Assembly: GCF_040712315.1 (NCBI RefSeq)
Contig: NC_134020.1
Span: forward strand, 37,874,751-37,938,750
Source of the DNA: Castanea sativa
Taxonomy: Eukaryota > Streptophyta > Magnoliopsida > Fagales > Fagaceae
Length of the DNA stretch: 64,000 bases
Direction: 5' to 3'
Both the position numbers and the translations under genes were made by a program. The notes under the pieces were generated by a model that saw only the letters and a list, made by a program, of their open reading frames with translations, was not told the DNA's origin and searched no databases. Positions 33,198 to 43,137 of the stretch are shown here, piece by piece; the stretch's first letter is position 1; every line of letters starts with the position of its first letter.

Positions 33198-33456
33198 ACA
33201 ATGGAAATTCTATGTACTCATGAGAGGAAGTAAATTTTCTAAATGATGTGTGTTAGTTGTACTCTTTTTCCTTTGCTAAGGTTTTTTCTCACTGGGTTTT
33301 CCTTTGCAAGGTTTTAATGACGCAATCCTAAGGCACTAGAAGTTATACAAGAATATTGTACTCTTTTTCCTTAGCCAAAATGTTTTTCCCATAGGGTTTT
33401 TCTTTGGTAAGGTTTTAACAAGGCATATTCTTAGAAAGTGGTTATCCAAGGGGGAG
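33198..33456 (+). other. Copia 3' untranslated region and polypurine tract
   Basis: Pyrimidine-rich repeats 'tactctttttcctt.gc.aaggtttt' occur at about 33257 and 33359, and 'gggttttcctttgcaaggtttta' forms similar pairs, common downstream of copia pol. AAGGGGGAG at 33448-33456 is the plus-strand priming tract. Confidence 0.7.
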
Positions 33457-33770
33457 TGTTAGAAATAAAGTCTGATTGGAATGTGTAAACTTTGGGCAAT
33501 GAAAAGGTTACTTGGGATGTGCAAATGGTGAAATGCATAAAACCTATAGGGGAGATGTATATCCATAAGTGTACTCATTATAACAACTTTATCTCGTAAA
33601 CTCTACAAGCATTCTAAGGTCCTATATGTATGTAGGATTACTTTACTGTTATTGTACACATCTAAGAGAGATCAAAAGAATTGTGGATGACCACTTGAAT
33701 ATAAGAGTTTATCAATATATATTTCTTGTTTCTTTTACTTTCTTTTATATATTTCTATCATTTCACAATA
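33457..33770 (+). repeat. Copia right LTR (314 bp)
   Basis: TGTTAGAAATAAAGTC to TTTCACAATA, the same length as the left LTR with about 19 substitutions and no indels by eye. It is followed directly by GTATG. Confidence 0.92.
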
Positions 33771-33925
33771 GTATGCAATAATAATGCATTATACCTTTAT
33801 TCATTTTCTGTTGAGCCACGTAGTGGCCACGTCATTATTTCTTTTTATCATTTCTTCAAAAAATATGTATATAAATATTAATATATGCAATAATAATGCA
33901 TTATTCCTTTATTCATTATCAAAAC

Positions 33926-34442
33926 TAATTATAACTTATCAATTATGATATGACCATCGCTTTTCACTATTATGACTTTATACATTCTTGAACCAAAATG
34001 TAACTTACAATAAAAATTTCATGTAATAAAAATACCGTGAGCAAAAATACCATTTATTTATTTTTAGTTCATACTCACATGAAGAAAAAAAAAATCACAT
34101 TCCACCACTATATTCATATTCGTATGCTAATGTAGTATTTAAGGCCAGGCTAAAGAGTCCATTTTCGCTCTTATTTAGAGGATCATATCTCATTTTCATA
34201 AACTTCAAGAGATAGAGATAATAATTCTCCTAATAACAAAAGGTTTTTTTTCCTCTTTCTTTTTCTTTTTATATAAAATATTACATGCAAATGATTTTCC
34301 TAATATGCTTTTTTGTAATATACCAACTTTCTTTACAAGGTCCCAGATTCAACTTGAATAAAACTTTCAACAAGTACATAGAATCATAGATGAATTCATA
34401 ATAATTTAGTTTAAAATATTAATGTGATAACAAATTTGATTA
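33926..34442. other. AT-rich intergenic DNA
   Basis: Nothing is recognised apart from short A and T runs. Confidence 0.5.
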
Positions 34443-35085
34443 ATGCTACTTCAAAAACAAACCACTTCCATTCCATTGGAATACATTACTTATCATATGT
34501 ACGGTCCACGACTATCGGCCTGCACCAAACTCATGACACATCTCCTAAATGAGCCCATCTTGCACTGCTTACTAACTGAACACCTGGCCCACTCCCTATA
34601 TCGGCCTGGCTTGAGCTCCCAACCTAACCGAACAGCTTCTACCATACTAAGGTCAAGGGATAATGTCTTGGGAGAATCCATCTGCCTAGGAATTATTGGC
34701 ATTTGGTGCAAGTTCCAAGAGAGTCATGTTAGTCACAAATAGTGGGTCTCATCTAGCTAGGAATATAGCTCAGAAGGACCCATCAGCATGGGAAACCACC
34801 CTCTCATCATGATGACCCCATTAAGGGAAGTCTATAAATAGAGACCAATGGGTAGAGGGTAAGGGGTTGGAAAATTTTGAGGAGAGAGATACAAGTGTAG
34901 TAAGTAGGAAAGCTTCCAGGGAAGAAAGGAGTCTAGTCTGGATTTCTTTAAAAAGAGGATTGGTCACATTGTTACGTCTTAGGTTCATTAATGAAAGCAT
35001 AACTCTCATTTCTTTTTTGTAGAAACTGTACCGCCATCTTTTGGGCCTCCCATTGTTGGATATTCTTGACCCACAATACAAATAA
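34443..35085 (+). repeat. Probable LTR-derived segment with TATA box
   Basis: A stretch of distinctly higher GC than its surroundings. It contains a promoter-like TATAAATA at 34833-34840 followed by a purine-rich leader ('agagaccaatgggtagagggtaagggg') and T-rich termination-like sequence, the layout of a gypsy-type LTR. The right part ends near 'gacccacaataca'. Open frames on both strands have no domain. Ends and duplication could not be fixed, so the call is tentative. Confidence 0.4.
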
Positions 35086-36195
35086 ATTGGGGGAATCAAC
35101 CTAGAAACTTCACTCCTTTAGGCTATGCTACTTCCACATCATAGATTATGCATGGTTGTATATCACTTTATTATACAATTATTATTAATTTTTTTGAGAT
35201 ATGTTTACTAATTAAGGTTTGGAATTCGGTCCATTCGAGTCAATTTGGTCCATTATGGTCCAATTCAGTCCACTTTGGTCTACTACTTTGAATTCGGTCC
35301 AGTTTGGTCCACTTGGGTGCATTTAGTCTATTTTGGTCCATTGTAGTGTACTTACTTAAGAATGGGAAATGACAGGTTTGAGTTGAGAGTATTATCAATT
35401 ATTTAAGTAATTTTAAATGTAATTATATGTTAAATTTTTATTATCATGATAATCCCCTTTAAAGGATGAGAAATTTGAATAATAAATTTGAAACTTAAAA
35501 ATTTTAGATGTATCAACATAGAAGAATATGGACCACTTCAAAAAACTCCAAAAATATAAGATTATATAATTGTTAAAATAAAGAAATAGAAATTACTTTT
35601 AGAAATTGTTTAATTTTTAGGCAGAACAAATTACATACAATAAAATTTAGAGAATAAATCATAGAAAAAATTTAGTTACAAACTTGGTTGTAGCCTAAGG
35701 CTATAACTTCACTTAATATATTTTTATAGAATATGAAATTTGACAAATCCAATATTGGATTATATTTTCTTCTTATATCTTCTATGCTTGCAAAATTTCT
35801 AAAAAATCAAAGATTAATAGTTATGTCATTAATCAAATATTTAAATTTCAAGTTTTTGTAGTTTTAAATTATGTATAAAAAATAAGTTTATGAATCAAAT
35901 AGTAAATAATATCTGACTGACACCAAATTTGACATATGTGTTAATAACATAAAGAGCTTGCAATCCATAGGCTAAAACCAAACTTTGTCACACAAAATAA
36001 TTATATATTCTTTCTCACCACTTAAGTTTACTACTAGTATATATAAATTAGGGGTTTTTCATTCTTCTTTGTAGTATATACCCCAGCAAAAGAGTAACGC
36101 TGTATTTTTTTTCTTTTTTTCTTTTTTTTTGAGAAGGAGCTCAAGAGTATTAATGTTGTTGTGCATGTCATTTATGGTTTGTTAGCTCAATTCAT
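35086..36195. other. AT-rich DNA containing a GGTCCA minisatellite
   Basis: 35217-35345 is a degenerate minisatellite of units such as 'ttcggtcca' and 'ttttggtcca' (about a dozen units). The remainder is AT-rich with no gene seen. Confidence 0.65.
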
Positions 36196-36198
36196 TAA

Positions 36199-36525
36199 CG
36201 CTCCATTTGTTTCAATGGAAAACCTAGTGTAAAGATAATTTTCCTTATTTTTCAGTGTTTGGTTGCATAAAAAAAAGATGAGTTAAAGAAAAACTATCTT
36301 TGGTCAACATAAAAAGTATGGCTTATTTTTAGAGATTGTTTTCCATTAAATTTTTTTGGAAAACAACTCTATCTCACAACAAGCTAAATAAGGGAAGTTA
36401 AGAAATTTTTTTCAACTCAATTAAAGTTGTTACCAAACATAGGAAAATGATATAGTTTTATAGAAAATGTTTTTTAGAAAAAAACTCATTTTCTAAAAAA
36501 CATCATTGTTGAAACAAACAGAGCG
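36199..36525. mobile_element. Harbinger/Tourist-type MITE, copy 1 (327 bp)
   Basis: TIRs CGCTCCATTTGTTTC and (reverse complement) CGCTCTGTTTGTTTC, with a TAA target duplication (36196-36198 and 36526-36528). The interior shows further inverted pairs ('ggaaaac', 'gttttcc'). It is the same family as the larger, interrupted element at 55888-57763. Confidence 0.8.
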
Positions 36526-36542
36526 TAAATATCTCATAGAAA

Positions 36543-36735
36543 GAATACAAACTCTATATACCATTTTTTTGTTCCACTTCATATTCCGCCAATCAAAACT
36601 TGTCATGTATTTGTTTAACTTTCCTTATAGAATAGCAAAAGATTAAAACGGAAAAAATAAATAAATATATAGCAAGTTGTGATCAGTGGAACATAAAGTG
36701 GAACACAAAAAATGATACAGAGAATTTGTATTAAT
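36543..36735. mobile_element. Long-TIR MITE, copy 1 (about 193 bp)
   Basis: The left arm 'gaatacaaactctatataccatttttttgttccac' and right arm 'gtggaacacaaaaaatgatacagagaatttgtatt' are inverted copies spanning about 60 bp each. It is homologous to the MITE at 40800-40992, from which the boundaries are transferred; no clear duplication here. Confidence 0.65.
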
Positions 36736-36817
36736 TAAAAAGAAAGAAATTTTTTTGAGTTTGATAATAAAGAGAATACAAGTTTCAATTTCTAAGGTGG
36801 GTGGGCGTGTGTGCCAA

Positions 36818-37375
36818 TGTAATAAAATTTGAGTTCTAAAATTTGAATAATGCATACACCAAAAAGAAACCCATAAGTCTCTTGGGATTGTGGTTGCGTT
36901 TAGTGTTCTTGTCCTTAAATAAAGAACTTGGGTTCAAATCTTACCTACACTAAAAAAAATTAAACTCATTGGTGCCTTGGTCTAACTTCAAATCCTGCCA
37001 AAAAAAGAAAGTTTCTTGACCTAATTATATAGAGGAATCATTTAGAAGGAAATGCCATAACTTCCAAATTTCTATCATATATATAATTAAAATTGAGCTC
37101 TAAAAATCTCATTAGTGTCTTGGCCTATTGGTAAAGATTGCTCCAACAAAAAAATATATATTATGTTATATTATATCCAATACTATGTAATAAAATTTGA
37201 GTTCTAAAAATTGTGATTGCACTTAGTGTTCTTACTTTTGAACAAGTGACCTAAGTTAAAAACTACCTACACTAAAAGAAAATCATTAATATCTTGGTTT
37301 GATGATAGAGAGTAATCATTATAGAGAAAATGTTATATTCTTCAAATTCTATGATGTCTATAAGGAAGAAAAAAA
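36818..37375. repeat. Diverged SINE-like tandem pair (about 366-bp period)
   Basis: 'atgtaataaaatttgagttctaaaa' occurs at 36818 and 37184, each followed by 'gtgattgc.(t)ttagtgttctt', a B-box-like 'gggttcaaatctt' or its decayed form, and 'cattggtgccttggtct' or 'cattaatatcttggttt'. The latter motifs resemble the body of the SINE at 50273. No exact ends. Confidence 0.45.
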
Positions 37376-37529
37376 ATTGTGTATATATCTTATCATATGT
37401 AATTAATTTGAGTAACTGGGTTATATGAAAAGACCGATTTCAACTCTAAAATGACTAAGCAGCAGATTATTAGATTAATTATTAATAATAATTAACTATA
37501 TTATTTCATCAATTATCACATATTAACTT

Positions 37530-38341
37530 GCACAATATTATAAAGTAATAACCAAATAAAACAATAAACACATGATATAGTGGTCAAGTGAAAAACTGAT
37601 AAAAAAAAAAATGCTTCTAAGGAAGAAACCACTATGAATGAAGCCTACCCCGATAAAACAATATATCAAGAGAATTTTACAATCTAGATTAAAACCTCTA
37701 ATCCTAGACTCTACCCAATAGATAAATTTATCGTAGAAACCTTTTACAGCTTCAAACTCTCTAGATTGTTTGATATATGAATACCTTCACAAATGATGCA
37801 TCTACGTTCATGAACGGAACCTCTAACCAACTCCAAGAACCTCTCAAAGATTTAATTACAGCACTAACACGCTAAGTTTGTGACTTCAACTTCTTGATCA
37901 CTAATCGATACACGCCCAAGGAAATATGTCTTTTTGTACTAGCGGGTTCATTGGGATGGAGGCTATACTTTTCTCTCTATTTGCTTTGAGTTTTTGCCTC
38001 TCTCAACCAACATAAGTAGAATACAACACAAGAGTCTATATATTAGACTTGGTAGGGATTAAAGAGCATGACACCAACTTCAATTAAAACACATTAGATT
38101 CAAATTCAACATTTTTTGATTGATTGGACCTCGATCAACAAGTTGCCGAAACCTAGATTTTGAATGATTTAATGACGATCGAAATTATCACAGATCGACT
38201 TGTTTAAGTTGCATCTTCACACTGGGTAAAACATGGCAACATTGGTGTGATTGTATGTATTTGACCTTAATATGACACAATGATATTGGAGGGTGTAAAT
38301 AAACACTTTTATATCCTTATTGAATTAAAACTCTAATTACA
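37530..38341 (-). repeat. LTR-like fragment, minus orientation
   Basis: Shares a distinctive block with 41800-42360 in opposite orientation: 'ctagattgtaaaattctct...ggggtaggct...tttcttcctt...agtttttcac'. On the minus strand the segment could start TGTAATTAGAG and end ATTGTGCA, but the flanks show no duplication. It lies just downstream of the PUB22/23-like gene. Confidence 0.4.
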
Positions 38342-38536
38342 ATTGATGTCTAATCTAATCTAATAAATATATATTTGAAATAAAATAAACAAAACAGCCG
38401 AGATGCTTCTCAAACATTTCTCTCTCTTTTTAGGACGCCACTTCAAAGCCATATGTATATGATTCAAGAAATTCACATGCAGCTTAATTTTCCTCTGCAC
38501 GACTAATTTCCATTATGTACACGAAAGTAGCTATTA

Positions 38537-39751
38537 TCAAGAAGATGGATAAGATGAAACCAAATGAGCAGGAATACATGAAGAATTCTTCCAAACCTTA
38601 GAGTGCATTCTGAGGATCTCCCTAGCTTTCTCCTTGGTCTTTAAACTACTCTCAACTTGAAAAACCAAACACAACTTGGATACAACACCCACTTGTAACA
38701 TTTCCTGAAGAACCCTAGAAGTGGCAGAAAACCTAGAAACTGAGGACAAAATTCTTACTGCCCTATCACTTGCCACATGAGAAACCCTTAGAATTTTCTT
38801 TGACACAATCGCCAGACCCGCTCCATGCTTCAACAACTCCGCCCGCCCTTCTGCGCAACCACAGAGCTGGTCCAAAACAACAAGCACAAGCTCACACACC
38901 CTCCTTTCTGATGCCTCAATAAGGAGCTCAATCAAGACTACAACTGCACCACCTTCGACAGCTTTGATTCGGTTTCTTCCCCATGGACAAAGCTCCACAA
39001 GAAGCTTCAATGCGGCCTTAGAGGCTTGCTGTGAGATTTGGTCTTGCAAAACGCGTACTATTTCAGAGAAGAACTCGGATTTGACACTGATCAATTGGAT
39101 CGGATCAGCCTCTTCATAAACGGATTTCAACAACATGGTTGTGTATGCTCTAGATTGATAGTTTCCACGCTTCAAAACTTGCAACAAAGACTCCACAAAT
39201 TCACCATCATTGTTTATGAGATTCTTGAGATCTGTTTCTGAGATTTTAAGATTAGAAAGAACATCAACAGCTGCTTCAGTTATCATTATATCATCGTTTC
39301 CATTCTCTGTTACTATGATTGAAGCCAAGAATTCAACTCCACCAGCTGCCTCTAAACATTTCTTGTTCCTTTCACTTTCAAAAGCAATGCTTTTAAGTCT
39401 TCTGAGGCAGTTGAGTTGCATATTTGGGAACTTCTTTGCCTCGTTGAGGATTTTGACGATCTGGGCTTTGTCCACTGGAGGCTTCGGGGTTGGAATGCGT
39501 TCAACACCTTGAGAAGCATGGAGGGTGCACCATGCTTGGATCAACCGGCGTAGAGTATGGTTTGGAATAAGAAGCTCCGTATCACACAAAACTTGCTTTG
39601 TTACCGGGCAAGTGTTGTTCTTGCAAGAAAATAACCATCTTTCAATGTTGTCCCGATCGTAAGTTATCCCAGATGAGAGGGTGACCGGATCTCTCATAAG
39701 TTGCATTGAAATCGGGCAGAGAAAATGAGCAGGAACGTCAATCTCTTCCAT
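38537..39751 (-). CDS. PUB23: PUB22/PUB23-like U-box E3 ubiquitin-protein ligase
   Basis: An intact, intronless 404-residue protein. The ATG at 39751 (MEEIDVPAHF) is chosen; a longer frame to 39760 would need a TTG start. The U-box occupies about residues 6-77: VPAHFLCPISMQLMRDPV, GITYDRDNIERWLF, CPVTKQ, LIPNHTLRRLIQAWCTLHAS. Armadillo-type repeats follow, with family-specific blocks ELCPWGRNRIKAVEGGAVVV, LDQLCGCAEGRAELLKHGAG, VSKKILRVSHVASDRAVRIL and VWKNSSCIPAHLVSSYP. This is close to Arabidopsis PUB22 and PUB23, cytosolic ligases that ubiquitinate immune and stress components; PUB22 targets Exo70B2. PUB22 and PUB23 cannot be told apart here. The gene converges with the PUB24-like gene 28 kb away. 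Confidence 0.95.
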   Translation of the reverse strand: MEEIDVPAHFLCPISMQLMRDPVTLSSGITYDRDNIERWLFSCKNNTCPVTKQVLCDTELLIPNHTLRRLIQAWCTLHASQGVERIPTPKPPVDKAQIVKILNEAKKFPNMQLNCLRRLKSIAFESERNKKCLEAAGGVEFLASIIVTENGNDDIMITEAAVDVLSNLKISETDLKNLINNDGEFVESLLQVLKRGNYQSRAYTTMLLKSVYEEADPIQLISVKSEFFSEIVRVLQDQISQQASKAALKLLVELCPWGRNRIKAVEGGAVVVLIELLIEASERRVCELVLVVLDQLCGCAEGRAELLKHGAGLAIVSKKILRVSHVASDRAVRILSSVSRFSATSRVLQEMLQVGVVSKLCLVFQVESSLKTKEKAREILRMHSKVWKNSSCIPAHLVSSYPSS

Positions 39752-40790
39752 CTCAGACAAGCCTGTACGTTTTGGATCTTCAAAGTCAAGTATAATTGTG
39801 AGACAAAATAGGAAGTGGTTTTCAATAGAAGATGAGGATAATAATTATAAGCTGAAAGGTTTGGCCAATAATGATAAATGGTTTTGGATTCAAAGAAAGC
39901 AGAAGGACAAGAAATTACTTGCAAGAATTTATGCGACCTCAAATTGTGTTAAGGCTTTTATACCAAAAAGAGGAGATATGCTATACAAAGCTGTTCGTTA
40001 TAGGAAAGTCAACACACGGAAATTGAAAGGCAGAGAGGGTGTGTGTGTTAATTAGGACCTTTTCCAAAGTTTAGGAAGAAGAAATTAAAGCTCAAATAAA
40101 TGGACTGAGACTTTACTGAGGAGATAATAAATGTATGAATGAAAGAATGGGCATATTGGGTGAAGCGTCGGTGTTGCAAAGAGTGCCAAGCAATTGGGTA
40201 TTGAGCTATTGACTTTCTAGTATCTCCAAAAACATTAATAGTAGTAGATAGCCATTGTTTATGGTTCTAGATCTTGATGTTGCAGTAGCTGGTACCGACA
40301 GCTTCTCACGGGGAAAACGGGGCTTCCACGCATTTCTTGGCCGCAGCTATATTTTTCTATTCATATTTAATTCAATTAAAGAAGTACTGGGTCAATTGAG
40401 AACGATTTGGTAACATGTATCACGTATGGAAGTTTGGAATCGGCTTATAAATTCTACTCTTAATTAATTTCATAAAAAAAAGGTACTGGGTCAATTTATA
40501 GCGATTTGGTAACATGTATCACGCATGGGAGTTTGGAATTAGCTTAAATATAGGACTTTCGTCTTTGACTAACTTGATTACCGTTACCTGTCATTATTGT
40601 TAACCTTAACTCACTTTTTAAATTTATTTATGTAAGTGTTTTTTTTTTTTAACTTGCTTGTTGGGGACTTAGGAATTTAAACCTTAAATATAGAATATTA
40701 AGAAGTGTTATCCAGTTAAATTATAAAACTTCAGACATTAATGTTAGATTTTAAAGTGGCAAGTTTCATTACTTCATAATATCTTATTGA
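39752..40790. promoter_or_regulatory. Upstream region of PUB22/23-like gene with W-box cores
   Basis: For the minus-strand gene, TTGACT (AGTCAA on plus) lies at 40007-40012, about 256 bp upstream of the ATG, and a plus-orientation TTGACT at 40209-40214. These are WRKY-binding cores, consistent with a defence-inducible gene, but unproven. A near-repeat 'gtactgggtcaatt...gcgatttggtaacatgtatcacg.atggaagtttggaat' occurs at about 40385 and 40481 (96-bp spacing). Confidence 0.4.
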
Positions 40791-40799
40791 GTTTGTAAT

Positions 40800-40992
40800 G
40801 AATACAAATCTTCTGTGCCATTTTTTGTGTTCCACTTTATACTCCACCAATTACAACCTATCATGTATTTGTTTAACTTTCTTTATAAAACAATCAAAGT
40901 TTAAAATGAAAAAAAATAAACATATATATGACAAGTTGTAATCAATAGAACATAAAGTCAAACACAAAAAGCGATACAAAAGATTTGTATTC
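40800..40992. mobile_element. Mutator-type MITE with long TIRs, copy 2 (193 bp)
   Basis: A perfect 9-bp duplication GTTTGTAAT flanks it (40791-40799 and 40993-41001). The left arm GAATACAAATCTTCTGTGCC pairs with the right arm, whose reverse complement is GAATACAAATCTTTTGTATC; the arms stay similar for about 65 bp. TSD length and long TIRs fit the Mutator superfamily. Confidence 0.85.
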
Positions 40993-41783
40993 GTTTGTAA
41001 TGTGGGCAAGTTCAAAAAGTCCAAGATTTTTATCAAAAGAAAAGAGTTATTCAAGGTTTCGACTATCATGCTTGATCAACCAAAAGAAAAACTATGATTA
41101 CCCTTTAACCAAAACTTGATCAATCAAGAATTGTGAAAAGTGAATTCAATGTGTTCTCATTAAAGCCTGTGTTATTTAGGGGGTGTTTGGTTTGTGTTTT
41201 CAAACAACAATTTTTAGTTTTTAAACAACATTACACGTATTTTTACACACTTTTTCACCCACACGTATTTTCACAAATGTTTTCAAACAACAATTTTCAG
41301 TTTTTAAACACATGTACCAAACAGACCCTTAGGTTTTTGTACACTATTATAAGCATAACTATTTAGAGATTTTGGAGGCTACAGTCATGTTCTTCATTAA
41401 AGCTTGTATTTGCTTAACTTTCTTTATAAAATAATCAAAGTTTAAAATGGAAAAAAAAAATAGACATATGAGAAGTTGTAATTGGTGAAACATAAAATCA
41501 AACACAAAAAGTGATACAAAAGATTTGTTTTTGTTTGTAATGTGAGCAAATTCAAAAAGTCCAAGATTTTTATCAAAAGAAGAGAGCTATTCAAGGTTTC
41601 GACTATCATGCTTGATCAACCAAAAGAAAAGCTATGATTACCCTTTAACTAAAACTTGATCAATCAAGAATTGTGAAAAGTGAATTCAATGCGTTCTCAT
41701 TAAAGCCTGTGTTATTTAGGTTTTCATACCCTATTATAAGCACAACTATTTAGAGATTTTGGAGGCTACAGTCATGTTCTTCA
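40866..41783. repeat. Tandem duplication of about 388 bp
   Basis: 40866-41396 and about 41407-41783 are direct repeats, from 'ttaactttctttataaaa' to 'ttttggaggctacagtcatgttcttca'. The left copy is longer only because it contains a 150-bp MITE. The right copy begins inside the Mutator MITE, retaining its right arm and right TSD, so the duplication post-dates that MITE. Confidence 0.88.
41179..41328. mobile_element. Tourist-type MITE in the left duplicate (150 bp)
   Basis: Ends GGGGGTGTTTGG and (reverse complement) GGGTCTGTTTGGTACATG, flanked by TTA (41176-41178 and 41329-41331), typical of PIF/Harbinger Tourist elements. The right duplicate (about 41710-41725) reads straight across 'gttatttaggtttt' with a single TTA, giving the empty site. 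Confidence 0.9.
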
Positions 41784-41789
41784 CAAAGA

Positions 41790-42420
41790 GAAAATCAAAA
41801 CCTAGAATTAATTAACTCGTGAGTTCAAAAGTCCATATACACAACAAAGTTGTTGTTTTGGTGACCAAGAGCTAAAGTCATTGTGTCTATAGTCTCAATA
41901 TTGTTGTTGCAGAGATCAAACCTTCAAAGAGGATCATTGGAGTCAGTCAAAGGATCCAATTGTGATCATGAATGAGGTTAATTTGTGAGAAAGGATTCAT
42001 ATACAAAGAGTTCAGAATGTCTATAGCTATTTTCTGTTGACATTAGTAAGTTTGTCTATCAAGTAGAGCTAGGGTCATGGGTATGAACTAGCTAGATTGT
42101 AAAACTTCTCTCTATATAGTGGATTTCCTTATTGGGGTAGAGCTACACTTGGAGAGTTTTTTTCCTTGGAGTTGGTTCTTTATTAGTTTTTCACCTCATC
42201 GCCAAATATGGTGTTTTTGTGCTATTTGCTTATTTTTCAAATTTGGCTTTTCATTGTGGTTGTAGTTGTTTAGTCCAAACTTAATTGATGTTTTAATTGA
42301 TTCAAGAGCTTAATTACAAATTGAGATGCAACAACCAAAAAAATCATGTGATTTTTTAAAATAATTTAATAAATTCTGTAAATAAATAAATGTTGATGGT
42401 TTTATAAACCATCACACTTG
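41790..42420 (+). repeat. LTR-like fragment, plus orientation
   Basis: Contains 'gctagattgtaaaacttctctctatatagtgg...ttggggtagagct...ttttccttggagttgg...agtttttcacc', homologous to the minus-strand segment at 37530-38341. Such blocks are common near the 3' end of copia LTRs. Ends are not defined. Confidence 0.4.
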
Positions 42421-42469
42421 ATTTAGAGAAGAATTTTGTTAATTTCCAACTCACCACACCCAATAAGAG

Positions 42470-43129
42470 TAGGGGTGTCCACGGGTTGGGTCGGATTTGT
42501 GCCCAACCCAAACTCGACTCGACCTTCTCGGGTGGGGAAAATTTCGACCCACAACCAACCCGCCGAAAGTTTCAGATCAACCGGGTCGAGTTGTATCGGG
42601 TTTCGGGTATAATCGGTCGGTTTCGGGTTTTGTGATTTCACTGGATTTTGGCTGAAATCTGGTCGGATCTCGTCAGATTTGGCCGAATCTAACGAGATTT
42701 GGCCGATATTCCTTCGTATCTATGGAAATCTAGCCAAGATTGGATGAAATCTAACGAGATTAGGCCAAGTTAGAGTCCAGCTTACCAGAGTTTGGCCGAG
42801 TTTGAGTAGATTTGGCCTAGATTCGCCGGATTTAAGCATATCTGAGTGAGGATTTGAGTGGATCTGAGTAAAGGAATGCCAAAATGTGGCTGGATCAAAG
42901 TTGAGAAGCCCAAACGTCGCCGGATTTCGGCCACTTTTTGAGGTTTTGTAGGGCGGGTCGGGTAGATCGGGTTTTTGAGGACGAAACCAGCTACTCGACC
43001 CACCGGGGTTGGGTTCTGAAGATTAGGACCCGTCACCGACCCATCAGAGGTGTCGGTCCGGCCGTGACGGGTTAGTTCTAGTTGGGCTGATCGATCCTGG
43101 CGGGTTTTCAGGTACTCTGGACAGTTCTA
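42470..43129. mobile_element. GC-rich non-autonomous hAT element, copy 2 (660 bp)
   Basis: Flanked by a perfect 8-bp duplication AATAAGAG (42462-42469 and 43130-43137). TIRs are TAGGGGTGTCCACGGG and (reverse complement) TAGAACTGTCCAGAG. The interior repeats 'gggttgggtcgg'- and 'agatttggccga'-type words, like the element at 11207-11760. No transposase. Confidence 0.85.
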
Positions 43130-43137
43130 AATAAGAG

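Larger units (their letters stand above)
28004..33770 (+). mobile_element. Full-length, inactive Ty1/copia retrotransposon (5767 bp)
   Basis: Two 314-bp LTRs bracket gag, protease, integrase, reverse transcriptase and RNase H in copia order, and the whole is flanked by a perfect 5-bp duplication GTATG (27999-28003 and 33771-33775). The LTRs differ at about 19 positions by eye (roughly 94% identity), so insertion is not very recent. A purine-rich tract (AAGGGGGAG) directly precedes the right LTR. Every domain except the integrase core carries disabling changes, so it is non-autonomous. Confidence 0.95.
27935..33925. repeat. 113-bp tandem duplication split by the copia element
   Basis: The right copy (33820-33925: 'gtagtggccacgtcattattt...aaaatatgtatataaatattaatatatgcaataataatgcatt') matches the left copy's two halves, 27935-28003 and 33776-33812. 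With the copia and one target duplication removed, the copies are 113 bp apart. The right copy shows the empty site, ATATG where the left has GTATG on both sides of the element. Confidence 0.85.

Noticed and set aside
34443..34742. 99-codon open frame as a gene
   Set aside because: It lies in an LTR-like segment, overlaps a 72-codon frame on the other strand and has no domain.
39752..39760. N-terminal extension of the PUB22/23-like protein by three residues
   Set aside because: The extension would begin at TTG; the ATG at 39751 gives the family's normal start.
39694..39942. 82-codon frame overlapping the PUB22/23-like start, possible upstream ORF
   Set aside because: The first codon is TTG and no ATG occurs in the frame.
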